Made by a program: the position numbers and the translations under genes
Shown here: one piece after another, positions 47,413 to 59,900 of the stretch
Position numbering within the stretch: the stretch's first letter is position 1
Layout of the letters: each line of letters begins with the position of its first letter
The notes under the pieces: model-generated
Seen by the model: only the letters and a program-made list of their open reading frames with translations
What the model was told of the DNA's origin: nothing
Databases searched by the model: none
From: Artemisia argyi
Taxonomy: Eukaryota > Streptophyta > Magnoliopsida > Asterales > Asteraceae
Direction: 5' to 3'
DNA length: 64,000 nucleotides
Assembly (NCBI GenBank): GCA_030686995.1
Contig: CM060698.1
Span: 135,848,106 to 135,912,105 of the forward strand

Positions 47413-47702
47413 CATGAAAATACCGAATTTCATATTTACTTTAGTTTATATGCTTTGTCGTGAGTAACTTCAAGTTATAAAGTTCCAACTTGGTTTTAAG
47501 TTTATGAATTGGTAGATTTCAAGAATAAAGGTTCAATTTATTTAGATTATAGATTGGTTTCTCAGTTAGTTTCAAGTATTATGGTTCCCACAATCTTAGG
47601 TTATATTCAAGTGCTTGTAGGTTTCAAGTATTATTTTCTAAATACTTAGGTTTTGATCATATTCAAATAGTTATAGGACGTATTAGAATGTTGGGTGTTA
47701 TA

Positions 47703-48020
47703 TGCTTCGTCCAGTTCAACGGATCTAGAATGGAGTCGTTTTGATGACCTTGTGAAAGTATGAATTTTAGGTACGTGCTCAGAATCCTTACAAGATCAAG
47801 TTGTGACTACTCCGGGAAATGCTAACGATATATGAGACCATATCAAGGAGTTGTTTCATGACAATGAAGATTCTCAGGCCATCACCCTTGATAACCAACT
47901 CTGTACCATCAAAATAGGCAATTTCTCAATTAATGCTTATTTTTCTCAAATCCAAAGTATGTCGAACTGGTTAAAAATTGTTGATCCCAGTTGAGCTATT
48001 ACTCTAGTTTGTTATCTTAG
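47703..48020 (+). pseudogene. Copia gag, continuation after the Tekay-like insertion
   Basis: The frame resumes with SSTDLEWSRFDDLVK, LQDQVVTTPGNANDIWDHIK (with one stop), ELFHDNEDSQAITLDNQL and INAYFSQIQSMSNWL. These are the conserved gag helices of plant Copia elements. It ends near 48020, where sequence of another element begins. The rest of the Copia is not in the window. Confidence 0.8.
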
Positions 48021-48029
48021 ATAAATCTA

Positions 48030-48768
48030 AAACAACAATATAGAAGCTGACTTGACTTGAAACAATATTAAACATTACGCGGAATATAATGTTTAATCAT
48101 AAGAAGAACAATATAAAGAACAGCATAATTCTCACTAAACACTTCAATATATTTGTCCTAGTGAGGTTTTCTCCAAATTCATCTTTCCAGGATGAAATGG
48201 GAGGGTTTACTAAGTAAGGTGTAGGTCCTAAAGTATAGAGTTTCCTAGGGTCATATCTAGGGGTATAGGTAGGGATAGGGTTTCTAGGTATACATGGTTC
48301 TCCAGGGAGAAAGAAACCATGTGGTTCTAATCTAGGTGTGGGGAATGGTGGGTGTAAAATAGGGTTTAGGGGAGTAATAGGTGATGCCTTAGCATAGAAA
48401 TCTCTTAAGTGTTTTAAATGTGGGTTATCTAAGAAAGGTGTATAACCTAAGGTTAAAGGTGTATCTAGACTATTCCTAGAGTCTTCTAAGTGATTTGGGA
48501 AAATATGGTTTAGGGGAATAATCTAGTACATTCGGAGAGGAAAGATCATTCTTCGGATGTAAACTATATGAGACGGGGTAGAATAGCGGGGAGTAGACAT
48601 AACTATATAATAGTAAAAATACTTTAAATCATTTAGCAGTTAAGCAGGAAATTACTATACTAACCTTAGCACGTATAGTTACGGAGAATGGCAGGGGCAC
48701 TGAGGACTTTCTCGAGTTTAGGAAAAATAGTTGTAGTTTAGATTTTGACCTTGTTCTCTACAACTAAA
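48030..48768 (-). mobile_element. Truncated 5' internal leader of a gypsy-type element
   Basis: Lies just inside the primer binding site at 48769-48780 on the minus strand. It is G-rich on the plus strand with TAGGTGTAGGTCC- and GGGTTTAGGGG-type repeats. No gag frame is recognised. It stops at about 48030 against the Copia gag; the remainder of this element and its 3' LTR are absent. Confidence 0.55.
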
Positions 48769-48780
48769 GCTCTGATACCA
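48769..48780 (-). other. Primer binding site (tRNA-iMet type)
   Basis: GCTCTGATACCA, three bases from the LTR start at 48784. Confidence 0.85.
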
Positions 48781-48783
48781 ATC

Positions 48784-51700
48784 TGTAACACCCCCATTTA
48801 CAAGGTTCGCAGCAAATTTAGGGTTGGGGTATTACTTCATGGAATCACAGTTACAGTAATAGAAAAATGACTCGAAAAGAGACGTTTTTAGAAATTTAGT
48901 TATCATGCATTAAATTATCAGAGTTTTTATAGTAAAAGATATACTTTTACTATTGATCAGGTCCCAAAGTCTAGGTGTTAAGTTATGTTTGAATGATAAC
49001 CGGTTTGAAAGTCCTCCGAGTTCGGTGTCTCCTTATGCCATATCTTCGTAGAAGTGATATACCTAGAATACATGCTTAAAAGTCAACACTAGGTGTTGAG
49101 TGAGAGTCATAGGTTTAAGTGTTAGTGAATACAAGTTCCCTGGGTTCCGTTGTTACACCCATCTGGGAAAATGTTGTGTGTGTGTGTGTGTGTGATAATT
49201 ATGATGCATGGACAATTATCAAGAGTGGGGTGTGTTGCACTAAGCTCATGAATCACACGTTAACAATCCGGGTCATGGGGTCTGAAGACCAACCATGAGG
49301 GGACAGGAAGGATAACTTTGCCAAAGTTAATCCTTTAGTGGGTTCAAATATAGTACTTATTGATACCATCCAGAAAGATGTAGTATCAACGGGAGTTGTC
49401 AAACTTCAATAGATCTATCAACTATATTCGTGTTCGTGTGGGTAAAATATCCCAAAAAATTAGATTCATTAATTTTAGTTATGTAGTGGTGGCAGATAGT
49501 TTACTCGTGTAACAACCAAAGAAAAAGACTTGTATTCGGTTTTAAGTAAAGCAAGTAGCATGTATCCTCTTCACAGGGTTTGTAAAACATTTAGAGTGAA
49601 AGTTTAAAAAGATGTGAGGCTATGAAACTCACAGAAAAAGAGTGTGAGGCTATGAACTCACCTGAGCTTAGGGAAATCTAATTGATGCAAAAAGTGACTC
49701 GGGAACTAGACTACCTTACTCATGTATCCTGATGTGTTGTAGGTTTGGATGTATATCAAGCTTTAGTTATCTTGTTCAAGTTTTTTAAGTAATCATTCTT
49801 AGGTTCGTTAATGTTTAAATATAACATAACACCATTCGAACCATCACAATCCAGAAGTATATGACTCCTCACATGAAGCTCCCTACTATTGTATTATGTT
49901 ATCAACATAATACCGTTCGGGCCATCATAATTCAGAAGTTAATACTCCTCACGTGAAGCTCCCTACTATTGAGCTATGTTTTTATTAAATTTATTTATAA
50001 CATAACACTGTTCAGGCTATCATAATTCATAAGTACATGCAATAATTGTTTGAGGAGCTAGGACACTTTAATTCGTAAACCCAGCAAACTCGCCAAAATA
50101 AAATATCCACATGGTACTCCTTACATGAAGCTCCATAGTATTTTGTTATGCTTCTAACTTTGATTAAGTTTTATATTTATATAATATTTTCACTTTATAC
50201 CCTTATAGTTTATATATTTAAACTTTCTACCCTATACTTTATTATACTTATATTACTTAGATTTTTCACTATCTAAACTCTTCCTAACTAGTCCCTATAC
50301 TTCTATATTTTAGAAAAATAACAAAAATGACCCTTGGACTTATAATTTTTCAGATTTTACTATTTATATCCTAAGTTTCATAACTTTTGCAAAACAGTCC
50401 TTATTAGTTTATAACTATTTTACTTTTTATCCTAAGGTTATATAACTTTGAAAAAAGGGTCCTTACACTTATAACTTCTAAGAAATGTCAAAATTAGTTC
50501 CTAGACTTAATATTTTCATAAATTTACAATATATACCCCTATGCATGTAAAGTTTTGCAAAACTAGTCCTAATTTTAGGTATACTATATTCTAATGAGAT
50601 TTTTAAGTTTCTAAGCTTATGATTAGTTAATATATGTCTAACTAAGTCACTTAAAGCAGATTATAACATGTAATATAGCAATTTAGCATATAAACACATA
50701 ATTTTCTAAATATAGGGTTTTGAAATGAAAACTTCTAAAATAAAATGATTAAGGCTATCCTATGGTTTCTAAGGCATGTTATAAGTATCCTAGGTCTTTA
50801 CTAAGGCTACTAGATCAAAATTTAAGGCTTACCTATGTCATGTAAGGTGTAACGAGGGTGCTAGGGTTTCTCTTGGACAAAACCACAACTCGACACTACC
50901 AAGGCTTTGTTACTCGACTTCAAGGACTCCTAGGGACTCAATACTACTGAACTAATGTGAGTTAAAGAGAAGAAATGGTGTGAATAAGAATGGAGGGTGG
51001 AGGTATTTATAGTCGCGGTATGGTGTAGTGACCAAGGAAATAAGGGATAGGTGTCGAGGAGGGGGGGGGGGGTTGAGTAAGCAGAGCTAGGGGTGGTTGT
51101 GGTAGGTCTAGTGATGATGGGTATGAACTACATAGTAGCTAGGGGCGCTTGTAGGCCGGTTGTGGTGGTGAGAGGTCGAGAGGGTGAAGGTGGTGACAAG
51201 GAGGTGATGCACCTCTTTGCTTGGGTACTTTTAAGGTGCTAGGGTGTGTTCTTGGTTAGGGGAAGGTACTAGGGTGCTAGGTCGAGGTGCTTGAGATACT
51301 TATGTTTAGGTTTTACTAGTTTAGGTTAAGTTTAGACCTAGTTTTACTTAGTGAAAGTTTAGGGTTTTACCTAAGGTTTAGTGCCTAGGTTAGGGTCCTA
51401 TGAGTTCCTAATGACTAATCCTAGGTCTTAGTAGGCTTATACTAAGTGGTGGTAGCTTATGGTGAAGTTTTGGGAAGGTTTGACCTAGTTTTGTGGCATA
51501 TAAGACCTAGTTAAGGTTTTGTGCTTAAGGGACTTGTACCTAAGTTCTAAAGGGTTTTACTATAGTCTAAGGGTGCTAATATATCCTATTGATCCTAAAG
51601 GAACTCATACTTAAGCCTTGGACACTTTCAAACTAATTTAGTTAAGCATATAGGGTTTAGTAAGCACACAGACCTAATTAGGGCTTAATTAGGGTTCATT

Positions 51701-51922
51701 AGGGTTTTGTGATATGTTTTGTGTGTTAGATTGGTAGATTACTTATTGTGGTGTTGTTGTGATCTTATGCTTGACATACCAGGGATTTATAGGATGTGAG
51801 TGTTGAGTTATTTGGCTTGTGTGGATATGTGAGCAGATAAGAAGCAAAATTTTACCTGTGAAATTCCTACTATAGGTATTTGTAGTGGGAATGATAGTGA
51901 TGAGATTTTGTGGGTTGTTACA
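48784..51922 (-). repeat. 5' LTR of a truncated gypsy-type element (3139 bp)
   Basis: On the plus strand it starts TGTAACACCCCC and ends GGGTTGTTACA, giving inverted TGTAAC/GTTACA ends. It is the inverted copy of the interrupted LTR at 1095-8151. It contains (TG)n at about 49174-49193 and a G run at about 51060-51072. No ORF of note. It interrupts the SIRE-like frame at 51923. Confidence 0.88.
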
Positions 51923-54402
51923 TCTTTAAAAGTTGATAAGCTTGATCTTGAAACTAGTATTCTTTCTGCATTTGCAACATTCTAGGCTTCAACATCTGAT
52001 GAACAATTTCTTTACTATAACTTAGAACAGGGTAATCTTTCTCCACCAACATGTAGATGACAACACCTTCAGTAGTTAAAACATGAACACCGCAAGACTG
52101 ATATAGATATCATTGTTTAACTATTCTCTGCTTCAGTTTCTTCCACTCTATGTCACCATCATTTGGTTCAAACATGATCTTCAGGTAGTAATAGATTATT
52201 CTCTCATAAACCTCCTATGGTCTTGTATCACCATATTTCTCTTTATATAATCTCCGGATGGTAACCACATCATCTCTATCCTTCCAAAACAACATTTGTG
52301 AAAACCTAATGAACCTATAATACAAACCATTGGTTTTTATGAATTCCCAATAGGCTTCACTTCCATCCCTGCTTCTATGAGTGTGTGAGATGATTGGATG
52401 TTTAATTGCAAGAGGAACTGCATTCAAAACCTCTGGTTCTTTATGCTTTGAAAGAACTGTAAAATCCACCAATTTTTCTCTATCATCAGATTCCTCCTCA
52501 TCACCAATTTTTTCTTCATCATCATGCTCTGACTCTGAACTCTGCTCCACTGCATTAGATCTATTACCTTTCCTTTTCTTCCTTCCCATACTCTTTTGTA
52601 TAACTCCAACTCTTTTAACACATGAGCTTGGAGTTTTTAATATCTTTTCCTGCACAACCTTCTCTTCCACTTTCTCATTTACAACCTTAGTCTCCACCAC
52701 TATCTTAGCCATTTCCACTTGCTCCTCTATTCCCATAGGCATAAATTGATCAATTTCTCTTTTTGCTTTTTCATACATCTTGGTGATTTCATCATCAAAG
52801 TATGGCTACAATTGAACAAGCTTGTAACCCTTCATGTTTCTTAGGTACTGCTCATAGTATTTCCTCCTTTGTTTCACAGTTGGTTCTTTGAGCAATTTTC
52901 TTACTTCTTTTAGCAAGATACCATTTCTTTATTTCTTCTTTGAACTTCTTTAACAATTGAGTTCTTCCTTCTTCATTGTATGTATATGCTATTTCCTCTT
53001 TGACAAGCTTTAACAGCTCAATATCAGCATCACCTTTGATTCTTTCCTCATACCAAGCATCCATTAAAGCATGTGTCTTTGCTTCATCTTCAACATGTTT
53101 TCTTCTTTGTTCAAGCACCATTTGATTTTCCTCTTCAAGCTTAGCAGCCAACTTTCTTGCAGCCTCTTCATTAAATGCAATCTGCTTCTCTTTGGGCCAG
53201 AACTCAAAAGGAAATTCAGGTTCAGGTTCAAGCTCTTCAAACATTATGCCTTTACCTTTACCTGAATATTGAGGTGTTTGAGCAATCTTCTTGGATAGGA
53301 GTGAGGGTTCTCTGATCACAACACCTTTGGCAGGTACTTTTAAAAGTTGTGGTGGTGGTTGTTGTGTTGATAATGGAGATGGTTGTTGTTTTACTACTTT
53401 TTTAGATTGTGATGTCTTCAATAAGATCATTGCTTCAACCATAGAAACATCATCATCAAGTATTGCAGCAGTAGAAACTTTCTTTGGTTCAGCAGCAGAA
53501 TTTTTTGCACTAGCAGCAGAAACTTGTTCCTTAGTAGTAGTATGCAGAACACTAGCAGTAGAATCCCCTTTAGCCACTTCTGCACTACTACCAGTAGCAT
53601 AACAACCTTCAGCATGAGCAGCAGAATCACCCAAGCCTTTGATTGATTCACCATCACTTCAGAAGCCTTAAAAAGTTGCTCAAGCTCCAAGGTCTTCAAT
53701 CTTTCTACCACCTGCTCTTGAGTTACTTCATAAATTACCACCTCATTACCCTCTTTGTATGAAACCACAAAATCATTTTCATTATCACCACTATCCAACT
53801 CCATATCAACAGCAGCACTTTCTATGTTTGTTGCCTTAGCCTTCCTCGAATCATTGGACTCATTCCTCCCCTGTTTGGGAGCATCCTCCCTAAACTAGAG
53901 TCTTCTGTGGAGCTCACTCTTTGTGCTGTACCCACCCTTTTCAGCCTCTTTAGGTGAGTAGTTCTTTACCTCTTGCCTTCGAACTGTTTGACTCTCAACT
54001 TCAATTTCTTGATCTCTTTCCCTTGTGAAATTGTGAGCTGTTGGAGGTCATGAACTTGGGACTCCAATTTGGTACATTTAGCCATCAATTCTTTAACCAG
54101 TTCCATACTATCCTCGCCACTTTAGCCGGTGTTACCTGGCCCGAGGGGTGGATCACTGGAAATGTCATTTTGCACATGTTGTGGTTCCATTAATTCCTCA
54201 GTTTCAGTTCTATCCTCATCACTTCAGGATGTGTTTCCTTCCTTGAGAGGTGAATCATCGGATGTAAACTCAGTCTCACACCTAGTGTGAACATCTGAGC
54301 CCCCCAAATTATCCATTTGGCTGGGGTTTCCACCACTTGCTTCTAGTTCTTGATAACCTTCAGCATTAGATGTTGCCTTGGGTTGGGTCTTATCTATGTT
54401 AT
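51923..54402 (-). pseudogene. SIRE-like Copia 3' extra ORF (env-like/aORF region), broken
   Basis: The minus-strand pieces at about 54400-53890 (acidic, with the coiled-coil-like segment MELVKELMAKCTKLESQVHD), 53804-53640, 53634-52852, 52778-52215 and 52130-51923 read as one long protein with frameshifts and stops. Marks of the SIRE/Maximus Copia 3' region are GKGIMFEELEPEPE, a Glu/Lys-rich EEAARKLAAKLEEENQ coiled coil, the YWEFIKTNGLYYRF block, and a terminal MLVEKDYP. In SIRE-type elements this region follows RNase H and precedes the 3' LTR; its function is unproven. It is cut on the right by the Athila-like element (TSD GTTAT) and on the left by the gypsy LTR at 51922. Confidence 0.75.
54398..54402. 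other. Putative TSD GTTAT of the Athila-like element, left copy
   Basis: These are the five bases before the LTR start at 54403. The right copy would lie beyond the window, so it cannot be confirmed. Confidence 0.5.
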
Positions 54403-54608
54403 TGATGAGGCGAAAAATGATCCGTTTTTAGAGGGTCATTTAAGCCCGGAATTGAATTTATTTGATCAAATATTGCTCTAAATCGTTCCTTTTGTGATTT
54501 TAGGTACTTTTGGAGTGAATTCTGGAAAAGGAAGCATTTTGGACGTTTTTGGAGCATAAAAGTGAAGAAAACGGTAAAGTCTTAATTTTCCTTGCTGGGA
54601 ACAGTACC

Positions 54609-54858
54609 TGACGGCGTCACAAGATCCTACATGACGGCGTCAAGAGTAAAACAAAAGGTGAAGTGGATAGAGTCCATGACGATCCAGAGAGTTTTTACAC
54701 TAGGGGCATGACGGCGTCATCATAGGCCGTCATGGTCCCATTACACGTGACGGCCAGAGAAAAGTTGCACTTGACGGCGTTAGATCTGGATCTAGGCAAT
54801 CCGATATTATTATGGGCGGCGAGTTGACGGCGTCAGATATTTCTTCTTGACGCCGGCA
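54609..54858 (+). promoter_or_regulatory. U3 array of TGACGGCGTCA motifs
   Basis: Perfect copies at 54609-54619, 54632-54642, 54709-54719 and 54825-54835, near copies at 54772-54782 and 54848-54858, and isolated TGACG half-sites near 54677 and 54748. Each perfect copy is TGACG and its complement CGTCA separated by one G. TGACG is the core of the as-1 element bound by TGA-type bZIP factors. The array lies 15-260 bases upstream of the TATA box, where an LTR enhancer would be. Binding is not shown by the sequence. Confidence 0.6.
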
Positions 54859-54870
54859 CGTTGGAAAATC

Positions 54871-54878
54871 TATATATA
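54871..54878 (+). promoter_or_regulatory. TATA box of the LTR promoter
   Basis: TATATATA directly follows the TGACGGCGTCA array. The copy in the 3' LTR is at about 63644-63651. Confidence 0.65.
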
Positions 54879-55789
54879 GTTTTGTAATTTTCATTCATAA
54901 AGGGAGGATAATTTGGAGAAACCCTAGCATGATTTTCACTGTATTTTCAAGGGTTTTTACCCTTTGAAACCTTTCATGTTCAATTAAGATAAGTATCCTT
55001 TCAATTCATTCAATATGTCTATGTGTTGTTTGAATATATCTTACGCTTGTCTTGATTTTAACATGCTAGGCTAGATCTCTTGTGTGTTTGCTTAGATGTA
55101 ATGAAACCTAGATGTTGATTAAGGGTTGATTGCTTGTTTATAGTTGTTACGGATTAATGATTTCGATGTTAGGCTTAAGAAAACTGGCAGACTTCCATAG
55201 GGTAACTTGCTTGAACGTCTTAAGAAACATGAACCAATGCGTACTAGGTTTTTATGGTTTTATTTAATGCATGAGCGAATTCTAATGATCCCATGGTAGG
55301 AGCTTCTTGCAGGCTCGACATAGGAGTGAAGTAGGTATTAAGGAATGTAACCCATCATCCACGCAATTGTAACAAACTATCAACCTGTAAAAGATATCTA
55401 GGGAGTAATGAAATCTAAGTAAACACAATTTTCCCATTTATTGTTCACACCACTAGTTTAATTAGCTTTATTTACATTTTTGTTATTTTATTTTGATTGC
55501 ATCTTTAGTTATTGGGTTAGTTGATTAGCACCTAATTCCGCCCACTCTTCCAAAACCCGAGATTTTAATTGCTTTTATAAAAATACAAAAAGAATCATCC
55601 CTCACCTCTATACTTAATTTTTAGGCTTTCTAATCCTAGCGACACTATTCTTGAGTTGAACGATCAATCCCCCGGTACTTGTCACTATACTATACTACAA
55701 CGATCAGGTACACTTCCTGGTGGGGGTTGTAAGCTTCTCGAGATCCCTTGAGAGGTAAAGCCTGGTGCAATTCCCACGCATCTAGTTTT

Positions 55790-55807
55790 TGGCGCCGCTG
55801 CCAGGGA
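55790..55807 (+). other. Primer binding site of the Athila-like element
   Basis: TGGCGCCGCTGCCAGGGA, nine bases after the LTR end. It matches the TGGCGCCGTTGCCGGGG-type site typical of Athila-group elements with a few changes. Confidence 0.75.
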
Positions 55808-55943
55808 ATAGTTATTGTCTAGGTTAGGATTTCTTTTTATTAGGTCTACTTGCTAGATTCCTTTCTAGTAAGATTTTATTTTTATTTTTAGGTTCTCTTT
55901 AGTATATCTTTTTCTTTGTGCCTTTGTTAGTAAATTAAATTCA

Positions 55944-56672
55944 TTGACTATTCCGTTGACCATTATGGAAAACGCGAATCCACCCCTTTCCCCTAGAGAA
56001 GTAGCTTTGTTACGTGAACAAATTGAGAGTGAGATTAGGGAACTTAGAGAGCTTAATAGGTTGATTAATGTTGAACTCGACCATGCATTTAGTGACCTAG
56101 CGACCGCTTTATATTCAAATAAGGACCTAGGAACTAAAGATTTTGAGGATGTTGTTGAGGAACTTGAAGAGGGGGAGATTGATCCAAAGCTAGATGACTA
56201 TTTTAATCTATACCCCACTAAGGAGGAGATTGCGTACTTTACTAATCTTATTGATAATCCTCGACCTCCTTTCACTAGAATCGAACCGAAGATAAAGAGA
56301 GGCGATCCTAAGAATGCTAAGATACCATGTATGATTGGGTATAAACACATTGACAATGCTTACATTGATTTTAAATCCCCAATCAACATTATCTCCTCAA
56401 GTGTCTATAATGATATTGTGAAAACAAGACTTGGACCTAGAAGAGATCCCAAATACCCCGGTGGAGCTTGTAACTTTGTCGGGAGAATCAAAGGTCTACA
56501 TGTCTTTGTTGGGAACTTTACTTATATCACTGACTTTATGGTTGTTGAAGACCTAGCTAGTGTTATTGATTGTCGCTTATCCCATGTTGTGTTTGGTAAA
56601 CCATTTGTTGAAGAGTCCAAGTTAGAATATGATGAGATAGACCAATCCGATTTGCTAGTGACACCGATATGA
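55944..56672 (+). CDS. Athila-like ORF1: acidic N-terminus plus retropepsin-like segment
   Basis: Open frame of 242 codons; a start at 55965 (MENANPP) is equally possible. The first ~80 residues are charged and helical (ALLREQIESEIRELRELN). Residues about 125-225 resemble the aspartic-protease segment of Athila/gypsy proteins: IPCMIGYKHI, then YIDFKSPINIISSSVYNDI, and near the end VVFGKPFVEESK (compare LGRPF). The catalytic D-T/S-G-A is D-F-K-S here (D142 onward), so activity is doubtful. The protein has no CCHC knuckle and no RT. The frame ends at 56672; the homologous continuation is in another frame from 56669, so a small indel near 56660 splits it. The role is unknown. Confidence 0.7.
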   Translation: MTIPLTIMENANPPLSPREVALLREQIESEIRELRELNRLINVELDHAFSDLATALYSNKDLGTKDFEDVVEELEEGEIDPKLDDYFNLYPTKEEIAYFTNLIDNPRPPFTRIEPKIKRGDPKNAKIPCMIGYKHIDNAYIDFKSPINIISSSVYNDIVKTRLGPRRDPKYPGGACNFVGRIKGLHVFVGNFTYITDFMVVEDLASVIDCRLSHVVFGKPFVEESKLEYDEIDQSDLLVTPI

Positions 56673-56937
56673 TCACTTATATGATGCCTAATAGAATGAA
56701 AGAATTTCGTTTTGTGCCTCGATTTGACATGGATAACATTGGTGCTTTTGAGGACATCAATGAAGAGGATAAGAAAAAGGGCATGGACTATGTATGGGAG
56801 AAGAAGAGTCTTTTCTATAAGGATTGCTTGACTCTAGGACCAAAATATAGAGTTGATAAGGAATATGCCAATAGAATCATAGGAGCAATTAAGAAGAAGG
56901 TGGTTGGTCTCTATAAAGAGCATTTACAATCGGTGGA

Positions 56938-59900
56938 TGATTGGTCCCAAACGGTCAACCTAAATTGACCAGGTGAATGGTCAACTAGCTCAAACGTCTC
57001 AGACCAAATCTCCGTGGAAGTATAGGGTTTCCCCGGGTCGTTGTGTCCCGACGAGGTGTGATGGTAATCAAAACGGGTTTGTGATCGGGTGAATTTGGAC
57101 AGGAAAGGGTATATAAGGGTTTTGAATGATTACGCTAAGGAAAAACGAATGAGAACGATTTAAACACACTGTATTAACAATAACGTGAAACCAAGTTAAC
57201 CTAAAATGTAATCTAAAAATTTAAAATTAAAGTTTGCTTAAAGATAAGCAGAAAAATAAGCCAAACGGCTTAAATAGAAGCTATCACTTTATTTATTTTT
57301 TGGTTTTTCTTTATTTTACAAACTACTGTAACCTAAATTTAAAAAAAACGTAAAAGTTATCTAAATAAAACGCGAGTGCGCAAAATAAAAAGTGAAATTT
57401 ATGCTACGCAAACCCTACGGACATAAAAATAATATTTTTACGAACCTAATGATAAAGGAAAATTTTAGAAAAAAGAAAATCATTTTTTTGACTTTTATAT
57501 TATTTATTATTAATTAAAAACTAATTAAATACTAATAAAACTAGTTTAAATTATAAAAATACTATGTGAACAGTAAAAATTCTAATTATTTTTATAAAAA
57601 TACTTGAGACTACCACTAAGCTGGGAAAAATAGGAACATGCCAAAATTGATTATAAATAAGCTGGAATTAAGCTGATAAGCTTATTAAGCTTAATAAACT
57701 AAGAACTAGTATAAATAAAATAAAGGAAAACATAAACATTAAGAACCACCTAGCCCAGATGGTGCACCCTTTTGGTTTGGCTTTGACCAGTCAACCCAAG
57801 AGGTCAGGGGTTCAAACCACACCCCTGGCACGTTTTGCAAATCTTTTTATTTTTGATTTTTTATTTTACAAAACTAATTTATTACTAATTATAAACAACT
57901 TTTGAAAAGGAAACTTTTTTACAAATGCCAAATAAGCTCTGTGGAGAGCTTATTCTCCAACAGTACACAAAAAAGAAGCCAAAATGAGATTTTCAATATG
58001 GAAAAGCCACCAATAACCTGAGAATGTGAACCAAGGAATAAAATAAACTAAGGAAAGTGAAAAGAACTGAGAACAAGCTAAATAAACAACAAAAGCTCAC
58101 TGAATAAGCTGATCAACAAGAATAAGCAAATCCAAGCTCTGCTAAGAACAAACAGACCAAGGGCTTGTTGCAGGCTTCTAAAAGCTTACCAAATAAGCTT
58201 CAAACCTCAAACAAAGCCTAGAATACTGAACTTGAGCTTATGAGCTTCTCAAAAACCCAAGGGCTTAAGCTGGGCCCCACAAATGAGCTCAAGGGAGCTT
58301 ATTGAAATTAGCTGTTTGGAACAAGTTCTGGGTGCAGGGCAATGACCATCCCTGCAGGTCACTTTGAGCCCATGCATAAGCTCAAGTAAAAATCTTAAAA
58401 ATAATTCCACCACAGATTCCTGTAGTCTAGTTGGGATACTTCAAGCACAAGAAATTTCAGACCTTGATTCTTAACCTTAAATTCATGAAAAATCATTCAA
58501 TTTTTGGATTTTCACTAGAACTATGCATTTTGACTTTTTCTATTTTTAACTAAGTTGACCTATTTGATATTCTAATGATCACAACTGATTTAGGATGTTG
58601 TATTAAGCTGTAATTAAGCTAAATTAAGCTACATATCAAACTTATACACTCACATGAAAGGCCATGGGATCAATACATCTCAACAGTGCACTGTATTGGG
58701 GAAGCATGAGGGATTTTGACTTTTGGTCACTATACCTCCTGATTTTATGGTTTATTTGACTTACCAAGGCCTAAAGTAAGAGAATCATGCAGAGAGATAA
58801 CCAAAAAAAACAACAAGAGTCCACAGGTTTGGCTTAAACCAAACACCCTTTTGTCATTGACTGTTTTGATTTTTTCACAACCAAAGATTGTTGTAAGCTG
58901 TATTTTGAAGACACAGAAATTGATTAAGACTAAAAGTCATTAAATGGGCATGTTAAAACTCAACTTAAGCAGTTTAAAGCCAATGACTAAAATTACTAAT
59001 AAGACTTCACAGTTAACTAAGTAACTATTAAACAAAAATTATACTAACTACCAAATAAGCATAAATGAAACATGTGATCACTAATAAACCTACAACAGCT
59101 GAAATAAGCAAAAATTAAGTAGACAACAAGCTAAGCTACAGTGAACTTGTAAAAATATAACTATAACTTACTAAGGAATTCCAAGCACAGAGCAATAACC
59201 CAAGGACCAATAACCAATCTTACACCTCCCCTGAGGTTAAGGAATATCCAAAATCAACTTTGTTCCAATGCTTATGCCACATTCCTCAATGATTTTTCAT
59301 TTTACAATGATTTTCTAATATTTTTAAGTAATTTAAATTGAGCTAAATTTTATACTAAAAAGAGCTTATGATCCTTGATAATGAGCTTAGATAAGCTTTT
59401 ATGACAGTAAATCACCACTTTCAACAAGATTAAAGCCAATTTAGATTTTTACTCAAATTGAGCACAAACTGAATTTTCCAAGGAAATTTGAACTTTATAT
59501 TAAAACTTACTTAGATTACAATGAGAATACTGAGAACAAATTTCTTAAATTAAAAACAACAACTGAAATGTAAATTACATGGATAATTTAAAATTACACA
59601 ACTAAAACTATTTTTTAACTAACTGCCCTCTTTCCTCTTTCTTTTCTTGACTTATATAGACTGAGGATAGTTCCCATGACTTTGCCACTCCTCTTTTCAG
59701 CCGTTGGATACCTCAAATTGATCACAGCCCTTGGTTTGGATTTTGGCGGGAAAGATGTTTTTATCCAATTGGGGCCTGATAGCTAGGCAGGGTGTAATTT
59801 TGGACTTAGGTGTTTGGTTGGAGGTATAGGGTGTAGGGTTTGAGTGTTGGCAGAGGAAAGGGGTTGAAGTGATGATGGTGTGTTTTGGAGTATACTGGGA

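Larger units (their letters stand above)
54403..55780 (+). repeat. 5' LTR of the Athila-like element (1378 bp)
   Basis: Starts TGATGAGGCGAAAAATGATC and ends CCCACGCA. The copy at 63178 begins with the same sequence. A TATA box lies at 54871-54878. A repeated TGACGGCGTCA motif lies upstream of it. Confidence 0.9.

Noticed and set aside
52381..53602. Plus-strand ORFs of 103-122 codons
   Set aside because: Antisense shadows of the SIRE-like ORF region.
57743..57880. tRNA gene
   Set aside because: A and B boxes are present but no acceptor stem or cloverleaf forms; a SINE-like element fits better.
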